Below, piece after piece: positions 55,212-64,000 of a stretch of DNA of 64,000 bases. Below the pieces are notes generated by a model, which ran no database searches, was not told the DNA's origin, and saw nothing but the letters and a program-made list of their open reading frames with translations. The translations under genes were made by a program, and so were the position numbers. Numbering within the stretch: position 1 is the stretch's first letter; each line of letters starts with the position of its first letter. The DNA comes from Nothophaeocryptopus gaeumannii (taxonomy: Eukaryota; Ascomycota; Dothideomycetes; Mycosphaerellales; Mycosphaerellaceae): contig JASISA010000007.1 in assembly GCA_031771865.1 (NCBI GenBank), positions 248,001 through 312,000 of the forward strand. Reading direction: 5' to 3'.

Positions 55212-58200
55212 TCAGACTGTTAGTATTTCGACGCGGTTTGTAACCACTGCTTGTTGCACAGCACGCGTCACACAGCTGTCCAGATGCTCGTAAAATTCTT
55301 GTGCCTTATAGTAGAAAGATCCACAGATCGAGCACTTGGCGATCACTGGTCTTCCAGCTTGGTCTCTGTCAACCGACGGCTCCGTGTCTTTTGGACGTTC
55401 TGGCGGCTTTTGCTGAACGCCATGAGCAGAAGTAAGATGCCGCTTGAAGACATCAGCGCGATTGAAGGTCTTCTCGCCTGCACCTCCACTATCGGGACAG
55501 AAGCCACAGACTAGCGTGCCTTTGTAATGGGTCCGGGCGTGTCGATCTCTGTCATATTTGCGTGCGAAACCTGTTGTGTGGTATTCACATGGTGGGGCCG
55601 GGCATCTCTCGGGAAGGTCGGCTTGATGGGTGAGCATATGTGCTTTCAAGTCGTGCACGTACCGCTTGCAAGTCGAGATGGGGCAGATCCCACTAGTGGA
55701 GTTATCGAGTGCCGCGTTCAGGGGATGTCTGGGCGGAGTTGACGTGCCCTCGGATCGTTGCTCATACTGTCAAGAGTCTCTGTTCTGCCCGTGCCTCCTC
55801 TGACAATGCTCCCTCATTTTGTCCTCTCGTACAGTGGTCTGGTTGCAACCAGGACGCAAACATTGAAAGTAACGACCACTGTCCCTGTGAAATCCCTCTA
55901 GGTGCCGGCTCAGGTCCGCTTCCCTGGTGAAGGTCTTATCACAGCCTGGCTTGTTACAGACGTGGACTGAAACTTTGACTTCAGACCGCGAGGGACGCTC
56001 GTATTCTAATGGTTCCTGATGCTGCACATGGAACATCTGCTTACTTTGTTCTTGCGGTGACTGAAGCTGAAAGTCGTAGTCCGTCATCACGCTGCTGCTA
56101 GGCACCGTGCTTGGGCTCGCGTCTGACAGGGATTCTTCAAACGCATCATCCGTCGCACGATGTGCTCTCTGTGGGACGTTCGGCATTTGTAATTGCTGGC
56201 TTTCTTCGTGTTCAGATCGCTCTCGGTCTCCGCTCGTTTTTGAGAGCAACAGGGTTCCTGCGCGTAAGCGAGAAGTAAACTCAAACAAAATGTCGGTCTC
56301 TGCTTTGGTCATGTCCCTGAGGATGACGATGTATGCCGGATCGCCCTGTACAAATCGTTAGCTAGAAGCTCTAGTATCTTTACCATAAGAGTGATGCTCG
56401 TACCCGATCATACTCCCATGGCAGGTCGTAATATTTAAGCGCCTCCAGTGCAAGGTACTGCTGGTGGATTCTTGGATATACGGGGAGTTTTGGTGGATGA
56501 GCAAGATCCGGTGCAGCTTGTCCGTCGGTTCTGATGCTGCCACTAGCATCAGCCCCTTTTTTAAGTCGGTTGCTCTTCTCCTGGTTGATCATGACATCGA
56601 TAGTACTGTCGGTATAGCCTAGTTCTTCCAATCGTATCCTCATAGCCTCGAAAAGCCTGTTGTCATCTTCCTCCGATTTCTCGACGTCCGATCGCTGTGG
56701 CATAAGTCCCCACTCCCTCATCTTGTCATCCAAATTTTTGAGATGCACTGTGCATCGACGAGTCAGCGCTTTTCTCGCTTGTCTTGCGTGAAAGTCTTCA
56801 GTCTCAATAGCGTCAGCTTTGAGGAGCACTTCAGACAAGATACGTTCGGAAAGCTCCTTGTGCCGGGAGACGCGGCGCTCTCTCGTAAGTTCTGAATCCG
56901 CCACGAACGAGAGAACCTCTTGAATATAGATCTTTAGAGTGAACTCCAAGGCTCTAATCCGTCTCAGAGTATCGGTCTGCGATCGATCTTGTAAATCAAC
57001 TTCTGGGCCCTGAGTTGCCTCCACACGAGCATCATTGTAGTGCGACTGGTCATTGTCGCTCGACGTAGGCGGCGGGCCTACGTTTTCTCCTTGCTTGCGG
57101 CGGGAATCCGCCTTTGCTGCAGCCTTCTCAAGCTCCAAATTGCCGCCTTCCACTTGACGGACGTAATGCATCCTGGTCATAGTTTGTGTCTTAGTCCCCA
57201 TGTGTGCAGCGATTGCCGCGAAATCTGTTCCAAACTGTGCAACGTATTTTACAAAATCAATTTGCTCTGGTTTTGACCAGTAGTGACTGATGCCACGACG
57301 ATCCGGGTCTTGTACTTCTGCATCGAATTCGGACCTCGAATCATCTTCCTCATTGAAAACGCTCTCATCTCGAGCCACATCTTCGTCATCAACATCTGAT
57401 GAGCTATGTGGAGCGCCATGATCTTCCACTGCAGAAGCGCTGTGTTCATCATCAGTATCGAAGTCATCTCCCAACAGATGTGACGGCACGGCGTGTAAGG
57501 CGAGTTGTTCAAGATGATGGCCAAGATGCTTGAAGTAGGCATTCGAGTGCGCTTTGGACTGGAAACAAAGAGGACAGTCCATGGGATCAAACACACTCTT
57601 CCCTCTAGTCGCAGACTCCAAAATTGATGCCGATAAGGTACCGAGGTCGGCGCTACGGTGCTTCTGCTCGAAGTGTTCTTGAACTAGCTAGATCAAGTCA
57701 GTGCCATTGAGCATGGCCATGTGGATCGGGCAGGAAAGATCTGGCAAGCCTGCTGTACTTACTGATGCAGATGCAAACGTGCCAGCACATCCGTGAGGAC
57801 AGACCCATTGCCGTAGATGCTGCTTCATATGTTCTCTCCATTCTCTTCTTCGAGAGTACTGTCTCGTGACAGCTTTGCAAGTTTCATCTGTACAGACATA
57901 CGGCGGCAGATCTTCGTACACATGTTGTCTCCACGAACGCTCATCAGGTGCCGTAATTATGTAGTAACATAGAGGGCATTCAAAAGGCATGCCTTCCTTT
58001 GCCGCTTCTGGCCAAGGCGGAGGTCTCAACGCAGAATCGCCGGATTCGGTCGGTGCATACGATGTCGCGGTGAATACTGATTCAGTGTCGGAGTCGGGTG
58101 CTTGTAAATTGAGCTTTGGCATAACATCTTGCTGTAGTGAGGTCGCGATAGTGCTCGGGCGTTCGCCAATTTCGTCATCCTCGTCGCCATTGATTCCTTC

Positions 58201-58883
58201 AGCAAGCTTCTCGTGGTGTTCAACCCGATATTTGAAATACTGGCGATGCTTTGAGATGGACTTCCTGAGTCTCGCTGACAGCGCGCTGGATACACTGGCG
58301 AATTTCATACGAACGTGACTGATGTCATGAGGTTCGTAAAATGCAGTATTGGCTGTTTCTGCATACCGGACTTGGTCGTTACGAGCAGGATTCCGGAGAG
58401 TCATGGAAATACGAAGGAGACTGCTGATGATGTCTTCGATCTCGTCCAGGAGGGCCATGCAAGGGGAAGTGGATTCGAGATCTTCAAAATCTTCGTCTTG
58501 GAAGAGATCGTCATCGTCTGCCAAGGCCAGGTCATCGCTGATAGCCCAGGATGAGTCCTCGACATCTTGGGGACTAAGTACTGTCGCTCGATTCAGATAT
58601 GCGAGATCACCAACTTCATGGCTGCTGACTTGCCCTCATGAATGGCTTCTTGAACTCGTTTCAGATAGTTGGCCACAGCATTCGCAAGGTCCGACGAGTC
58701 TCGGAGGCGGTATTCGAGTGATCTTCGTCCAGAAGTATGTGCTGAGACGTTCCCGGCCCAGACGCGAAAATGACCGAATGCATCGTTCAGTCGACGTCTT
58801 TCTTGACCAAGGGTTTCTGAAGCAAGCGCGCCCTTGAATGCTACCAGACACTCTCGCACTGGGGAGGCAATGGGAACGCTCAT
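55212..58883 (-). pseudogene. acuF-type C2H2/SANT protein gene with one in-frame stop
   Basis: Large nuclear-type fungal protein, probably a DNA-binding regulator. Exons: 58883-about 58630, 57763-58573, 56404-57687, and 56345 downward. Introns 2 and 3 are GTAAGT...TCTAG and GTACGA...TACAG; intron 1 has weak donors (GTCAGC at 58629, or GTTGGT at 58614). Order: helical N-terminus (RRLNDAFGHFRVWAGN), acuF-type zinc region (FECPLCYYIITAPDERSWRQHV), CPLC...HLGHHLEQLALHAVP at about 393-422, SANT-like domain about 490-535 (YWSKPEQIDFVKYV), then C-terminal C2H2 fingers. TGA at 55770-55772 is codon 975; beyond it the same frame stays open for 185 more codons with further fingers (CPISTCKRYVHDLKAHMLTH) to 55212. 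It is functional as a 974-aa product, truncated, or miscalled at one base. Divergent from the DUF7580 gene. Confidence 0.8.
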
Positions 58884-59182
58884 GACGATCAGTGGAGGAG
58901 AGGGCAGAATTGTACAAGGTGGAAAGGCAGGTCACAGAGTTGCACTGTCGGTCGTGGCAGCGTCAAGGTCTGAGGCTGAAGATACTATGTCTTGGCAATA
59001 TGCAGCCTTGCGGGCTCGGCCGTATGTACAACCCACCATCCCGAAGCGGCGCCACACAGGTGCATACAGCCTTGTTCACACCTCAGCCGCACGTCCAGGT
59101 CGCATTCTGCTCTGTGGTGGTGTTGATATAAGTCCTTTGCTTTCGAGGTTGAGCAAGGAAGAGGGCGGCTATCAGTATCACC
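58884..59182. promoter_or_regulatory. Bidirectional promoter, C2H2/SANT and DUF7580 genes
   Basis: 299 bp separate the two head-to-head ATGs, so both promoters share it. No specific site identified. Confidence 0.5.
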
Positions 59183-61130
59183 ATGTCCGGCTTGGAGGCG
59201 GTGGGCGTCGTCTTAGGGGTAATTCCCATTCTGATCTCCGGCCTGGAGCAATACGCCAAGGGAGCCGATACCATCCGGAGAGCATTACCAGTCAGATACG
59301 GGCGGGAGTTCAGAGCGGTGAGCCAAAAACTCTCCGATGAAGCTCTGGTGCTGCGAAACACGATCGAAATATTGCTGGAAGAGTGCATCGACCTGGAGGT
59401 GCAGCAATTCCTCATGCAAGGCCAGAAATGGGATGATCCTAGCGTGCAAGACGCTCTGAAGTATCGATTGCAAGGGTCGTTCACCTCTTACGTCCATCAC
59501 ATTCGGAAAATCGAGAGCAGCCTTGATACTCTCAAGCAAAGATTGCATATCGACCCAAATGGACAGGTTAGCAGAGCTCACTGCACTGTGATCGGGGAGT
59601 CTGCTAAGTCACATGTTCTCAGGTCCCATTTGACAATCCGTACTCCTTCAGGCAGGCATATGACCGCCTGCATTTCGCCATCAAAAGAGACAGATACCTC
59701 GACCTGATTGACGAGATCAGACGTGAGAATGCTCACCTCGAGAAGCTGAGCAGGCAGACTAAGACTCTCCAGACCGTGAGGAGAGCAAAACGCACACCAG
59801 ATTTTGAGAAAGCTCGGACTGGAGCGGCGAGCTTATTTGACATACTCAAGCGGAGCCTCCACGTCTCGTGTGTCGCTCCCCACAAGGCAAGCATTTGCCT
59901 TGCCTCTTAAAGCGCAGCCCAGACTGCTAGTTCTCCTACGACGAACGGAGACGTCTTTCGCATCGTACTGCATCATGAGGTCGGAGGGAAGCAACGCATA
60001 CCAGCTTGGCAGCTGGAGGAAGCCGAGATCCGGCTGCTTGAGTCAATATCGAACGAGGTGCCAAGAAGCGCACAGGCTCACTCTTCTCCCCCTGCAGTGC
60101 AGCAGGCGTGCCACAAACGCCCATCGGTAGCACAGTCGCCGATCGCGAAGAAGAGCGTCAAGTTCCAGACAGCTGCTGGTGCGGCACCCTCACCTGACCC
60201 GGTCGCCCAGATGGTGGCTCAGGTCGAAGAGATCCATGATCTCTGTCAGAAGATTGGAATGGCAAGATCGCATGGAGTGAGTCAATCGCCCTCGAATTAT
60301 TTGACTCGAAGAGCTGATGATGAGTAGTGCGGCATGTGCCTCGGATATATGCGATGTGTGTCCTCCTCACGAAGGCATGGCCTGTATGTCCCGGAGAAAC
60401 GTCTCACAGATTCTTCGATCTCAGTCGACACACTCAGCGAGCTGTTGGGTGCTCGTGGACGTTCTTTGGGACCGGGAAATGCTCGAAAATTGGCTGTCCC
60501 CTTAGCACTCTCAATCTTGAAACTATACGACACACCGTGGCTGCAATCAGCGCTTGACAAAGCGAACGTGTCGTTTGTCAGCCAAGGAGGCAAAGTAAGC
60601 TTGGTCTACACGCCCTTGAGTGGATGGTATGCTCATTTGCCACAGGTGCTCGCCGATCACCCGTTCATCTCGCAGCAAATGTCGACCGCCGTGCAACCGT
60701 CTTCGACTCCAGCATATTCAGGAGAGATGGCGAAGCTGGTAATCAAGAATACCATGCTATTCACGCTCGGCCTTATCTTGATCGAAATCTGTTTGGGAAA
60801 GTCCATTGACGACCTCCAACTCCCCACCGAGCTGAACGCAAATGGCTCCAAGAATGAGCTTTCCGACTTTCGCACTGCTGATCGGTTGCTGCAGGAGGAA
60901 GAGATAAGCTTGAATGGCGGCATGAGGTATGTGTCTTGAAGATCGAGGCCGCGACGTAGCTAATATAAGTCAGGTGGTCCGACGTCGTGCGCCGCTGTAT
61001 CCACTGTGAGCTAGACTATCCCAAGCGGACTCTCGAAGACAGTGGCTTCCGCAGGGCATTCTACAATGGTGTCGTGGCCGAACTTGAAGAGGAGCACCGA
61101 ATCTGGTTCAAGCTCGGAGATGGAGTGTAA
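59183..61130 (+). pseudogene. DUF7580 protein gene with one in-frame stop
   Basis: Fungal DUF7580-type protein, function unproven. Exons: 59183-59566, 59623-60276, 60328-60926 and 60974-61130 (598 codons). Introns are GTTAGC...TCTCAG, GTGAGT...GAGTAG and GTATGT...GTCAG. The N-terminus MSGLEAVGVVLGVIPILISGLEQY is a hydrophobic helix as in HeLo-like domains. A middle region has the family motifs KRTPDFEKAR and CVAPHKASICL. The C-terminal part has LALSILKLYDTPWL, FTLGLILIEICLGKSIDDL (about 490-509) and RWSDVVRRCIHCELDY, resembling a kinase C-lobe without visible HRD or DFG motifs. TAA at 59908-59910 (codon 224) interrupts the frame, which continues correctly beyond. An intron removing it would delete the conserved CVAPHKASICL motif, so I favour a nonsense lesion or sequence error. 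Confidence 0.78.
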
Positions 61131-61323
61131 ACATGAGCATTGCGCACACAGAGTGAGGCAGCGCACTTCGACACCACTGCCAACTAGTTCTCATGGCGGC
61201 TTCGTCTCGTCTCAGCCGTACACCACCGCGCTTATCAGCAGTACTCCGAGCAGGCGATCTCAAATCATGCGCGTGAGAAGAGTGTCTGCAGCTGAGTTGA
61301 GATGCACTTCGGAATTCTCTGCG

Positions 61324-64000
61324 TCACCCATTCGCGGCTCTGGCCAGACGTGGCGTTACGCCAGGGCCGAATCTCTCTGTGCCATTGTTCTCCTGTGCCC
61401 GCTGCAGCTCTCTCAAAACTTGCCCAGCAACGTCAATCGCTGCCTCAGGCAGTCCCGCCAACCTCGCAACCTTCAGCGCATGAGATGCCCGGTTAACGCC
61501 TTTTCTCAGCTTGTGAACGTACGTCCAAGACCCATCTTCCTCTTCAGCGACATTCGTGCAATAGCAAGCCAAATTCTCGAAGTTCCTTGTCATAGCCGCC
61601 AGTGCATGAAAGTGGGTAGCGAATAACGCACGAGATTTGTTGACGTGGTGAAGGTGGTGCAGACAGGCATATCCGACTGCGATGCCGTCTTCGGGTGTCG
61701 TCCCGCGGCCGACCTCGTCCATGATAACGAAGGAGCGCGGAGTCGCTTGTTTGAGGATATCCGCCGTCTCGAGCATTTCGACCATGAACGTTGATTGGTC
61801 TTGGTAGAGATTGTCTGCTGAGCCGACTCGACTAAATATTTTGTCAACGAGGCCGATTTCGACATAATCCGCTGGAACAAAGCAGCCAGTTTGAGCAAGG
61901 ATGGTTATCAAGGCATTTTGGCGGAGGTAAGTGCTTTTGCCGGCCATATTCGGTCCAGTGATGAGGAAGATCTTTTCGTCATCGCCGACGGAGCAGTCAT
62001 TGGTGGTGAAGGTACGACCTTGCTCTTTCAGTCCAGCATCTACTGTCGGATGGCGGCCACCGATGACCTTGTGTGAGGTTCCATCAGTTAGGATGGGGCG
62101 AACGAGGTCCCTCTCTTTTGCAATGACAGCCGACGAGCATGCGACGTCCAGTTCATCGAGAACAGCAGCATTTCGTCTCAGTTTCATCAGATTCTCCAAA
62201 ACTTCAGCTCGCAGCTTGCCAAATACTCGCTCTTCTTCCGTTCTGATGCGCAACTTCGAATCATCGGTTCTCACCCCGAGATGCGTCCAGTCTGCAAGAT
62301 AGAATGACCTTGTGCTCTTCGTAGAGCCAATGGTTCTAGCACCAGCAAGCGCCGCAAGGTTGCCCTTCGTATCCTTGCCCTTGACATGACAAAAATGCCC
62401 AAGCTGAGCACTCCATTTCAGTGTCAAGCTATCCGCCTGAAGTTCCTTACGAAGCTTCACAGCCAATTCCTGCTTCAGCTTCATCAGCTTGTCCAGGTCT
62501 CCATGTGCGCGTTCAAGTGTCGCCGAAGCATTTCTTCGCATAATCCAAATCTCGTCGGGCTTTGAGTCAGATTGCGCAAATTGATTCTTGGAACCTCGTC
62601 GCGACAGCTTTGGTGTCTTGTCACCAGCAGCATCGGCAGTTGCAACTTCCTCGGCCATCTGTTCAGCCTCTGCTCCAGAGGCTTCGTCTTCAAGGTGCTG
62701 CTGGTTCAGCCCATCCTCATCGATAGCAGCTTGAATACTCCTAGCTGCCTTGCTAGGGCTCTCGAGGTCAAGACGACCCAAGATGTCCCAAAGGAACGTG
62801 AGATCCTGAGATGCATATTTGCTGTCCTGTTCAACAAGTCTCTCTTGATGGGCAATGATATGCTGATGCAGTATGCCCGAAAGCTCCTGCATCACATCTA
62901 CTGTCTTCGCAAGGCTGAGTAGATCATCTGCATCACCCTTGCCAACCGAGAACTTTTGCAACAGTCTGTATGTGTCATGCGTTCGGCGCAACAAAGCGAT
63001 GATATCCTCACGAAGCGCATCTTGGCCAAGCATCTCCTGTACAAGGTCCAAGCGATTGTTTATTGTCGAGAGCGACATCGAAGGCGATACGATTCGCTGG
63101 CTGAGCAAACGAGCCCCACTTTTGGTAACAGTGCGCCTAACAGCATGAAGAAGGCTGCCTTGGAAAGTGTTATCACGCAGCGTGCTCCGAATCTCCATAT
63201 TGCGCAGACTTTGCTTGTCAATGCTCATATATTCGTCGTCTGTCCTTCTGACTGGAGGCTGTAGTTGGATGTTAACATCTCGAAGCTTGTCCTTTACGTA
63301 GTCCAGCACCAGGTTCGCAGCGGATATCTCAAAAGTCGTGAAGTCTGCTTCTTTGTCCTTCGGCACGGGACGCTCCAGCATCGATGCCCAGTCTGCGACA
63401 GTAGAAGCGGTTTCTGTCACAGAGTGAAAATGCGTTGGCATATTGCCATCGCTGATGAGCCTTTGCAGATACGTCTGGTCCGCAGCTTCCAGCGAGATGT
63501 CCAGAACGACCTCTCGAGGCCCAATTCGAGCGACGAGAGATGGTAAGCTCGCCAGGTCCGAGCTCTGCGCGAAGAAATCACCACTCGAAAGATCGATCCA
63601 GCTCAATCCAACCTTCGTGCTTCTCCGATACCTCTCATACGCAGCTCGATCTGTCCCTCCCGATGGCGCGGCAGGCAAACCACCAGCAACATGGATCCCA
63701 AGCAAATAGTTGTTCTCGAATGGATCCATAAATGTCTCATCGATCAGCGTACCAGCCGTAACAACCCTCGTCACTTTCCGATCGAACATCATACCTCCAG
63801 TCCTCTCATTCTCCGGAACGCGTACTTGCTCCGAAATAGCAACTTGTTTCCCGAGATCCTGAACGAACATCTTCAAATACCTCTCCAATTGAGATGCCTG
63901 AAAGCCTGCCATCGGTACATCGCCCACCTGGGTCGCCCTCTTGGCTTTCTTCAAATTGACCAAGGGGGCGAACTCTTCGACTTGATCAAAGTACATCTCG
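61324..64000 (-). CDS. MSH1: Msh1, mitochondrial MutS homologue (5' end beyond window)
   Basis: MutS-family mismatch-repair ATPase acting on mitochondrial DNA. The frame is open from the window edge to the stop at 61324-61326 (about 891 codons), without intron. The N-terminal mismatch-binding domain begins with YFDQVEEFAPLVNL, so only the leader and the start of domain I are missing. The connector, lever (SLLHAVRRTVTKSGARLLSQRI) and clamp regions follow. The ATPase has Walker A GPNMAGKST, the YQDQSTFMVEM motif, Walker B FVIMDEVGRGT and the ATHFHAL switch. The ending SHALKVARLAGLPEAAIDVA is the typical helix-turn-helix tail. Msh1 is favoured over Msh2-6 by the N-terminal sequence and the lack of a C-terminal extension. 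An internal ATG near 63996 is not the true start. Convergent with the DUF7580 gene, 193 bp apart. Confidence 0.94.
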   Translation of the reverse strand, partial: EMYFDQVEEFAPLVNLKKAKRATQVGDVPMAGFQASQLERYLKMFVQDLGKQVAISEQVRVPENERTGGMMFDRKVTRVVTAGTLIDETFMDPFENNYLLGIHVAGGLPAAPSGGTDRAAYERYRRSTKVGLSWIDLSSGDFFAQSSDLASLPSLVARIGPREVVLDISLEAADQTYLQRLISDGNMPTHFHSVTETASTVADWASMLERPVPKDKEADFTTFEISAANLVLDYVKDKLRDVNIQLQPPVRRTDDEYMSIDKQSLRNMEIRSTLRDNTFQGSLLHAVRRTVTKSGARLLSQRIVSPSMSLSTINNRLDLVQEMLGQDALREDIIALLRRTHDTYRLLQKFSVGKGDADDLLSLAKTVDVMQELSGILHQHIIAHQERLVEQDSKYASQDLTFLWDILGRLDLESPSKAARSIQAAIDEDGLNQQHLEDEASGAEAEQMAEEVATADAAGDKTPKLSRRGSKNQFAQSDSKPDEIWIMRRNASATLERAHGDLDKLMKLKQELAVKLRKELQADSLTLKWSAQLGHFCHVKGKDTKGNLAALAGARTIGSTKSTRSFYLADWTHLGVRTDDSKLRIRTEEERVFGKLRAEVLENLMKLRRNAAVLDELDVACSSAVIAKERDLVRPILTDGTSHKVIGGRHPTVDAGLKEQGRTFTTNDCSVGDDEKIFLITGPNMAGKSTYLRQNALITILAQTGCFVPADYVEIGLVDKIFSRVGSADNLYQDQSTFMVEMLETADILKQATPRSFVIMDEVGRGTTPEDGIAVGYACLHHLHHVNKSRALFATHFHALAAMTRNFENLACYCTNVAEEEDGSWTYVHKLRKGVNRASHALKVARLAGLPEAAIDVAGQVLRELQRAQENNGTERFGPGVTPRLARAANG

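Noticed and set aside
55770..55772. TGA read as selenocysteine
   Set aside because: Ascomycetes lack selenocysteine insertion, and no hairpin element is expected.
59850..59915. Intron hiding the TAA in the DUF7580 gene (GTGTGT donor)
   Set aside because: It would remove the conserved C-x-x-HKA motif and needs a poor acceptor.

Overview
The window is nuclear DNA of a filamentous ascomycete (Pezizomycotina). Genes carry one to three short introns (about 44-75 bp) with GTNNGN...YAG borders. The families are fungal: Bem1 scaffold, myosin I with an acidic tail, Dsc4, a UapA/UapC purine permease, a SAT4/PTH11-like rhodopsin-fold membrane protein, an acuF-type C2H2 protein and a DUF7580 protein. 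A SAP-like plus F-box-like gene (36413-37518) resembles a family I associate with Dothideomycetes (Mycosphaerellales), so that order is my best guess; species is not determinable. I saw no rRNA, tRNA, CRISPR array or intact transposon. Many predicted reading frames begin at GTG or TTG; I moved starts to ATG and built exon joins by eye.

Layout. 1-11.5 kb: VPS36 (partial) divergent from THP3, an empty 3.2 kb gap, BEM1, and a putative Fe(II)/2OG dioxygenase. 12-19 kb: purine permease with UaY-like and GATA sites upstream, a small dsRBD protein, and a conserved protein of unknown function. 19-22.5 kb: no gene recognised. 22.5-34.8 kb: AT-hook protein divergent from a leukotriene-A4-hydrolase-type aminopeptidase, a DhaK-only dihydroxyacetone-kinase-like protein, an F-box-like protein, an amino-acid/choline permease and a rhodopsin-fold membrane protein. 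36-45 kb: a frameshifted F-box-like gene, a methyltransferase, RFC2 divergent from DSC4, a secreted glycerophosphodiesterase and a possible small gene. 45-51.5 kb: a decayed cytochrome P450 and myosin I, with an open frame in phase behind the myosin stop. 52-64 kb: two unrecognised genes with basic N-termini, an acuF-type C2H2/SANT gene divergent from a DUF7580 gene (each broken by one in-frame stop), and MSH1 (5' partial).

The housekeeping genes (ESCRT-II, RNA processing, polarity, clamp loader, DSC ligase, actin motor, mitochondrial MutS) are all uninterrupted. The four damaged genes are all lineage-variable families: P450, F-box-like, C2H2/SANT and DUF7580. The most interesting locus is the head-to-head C2H2/SANT and DUF7580 pair at 55.2-61.1 kb. 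The DUF7580 product has a hydrophobic N-terminal helix and a C-terminus that looks to me like the C-lobe of a degenerate kinase, an arrangement reminiscent of HeLo/MLKL-type cell-death proteins.
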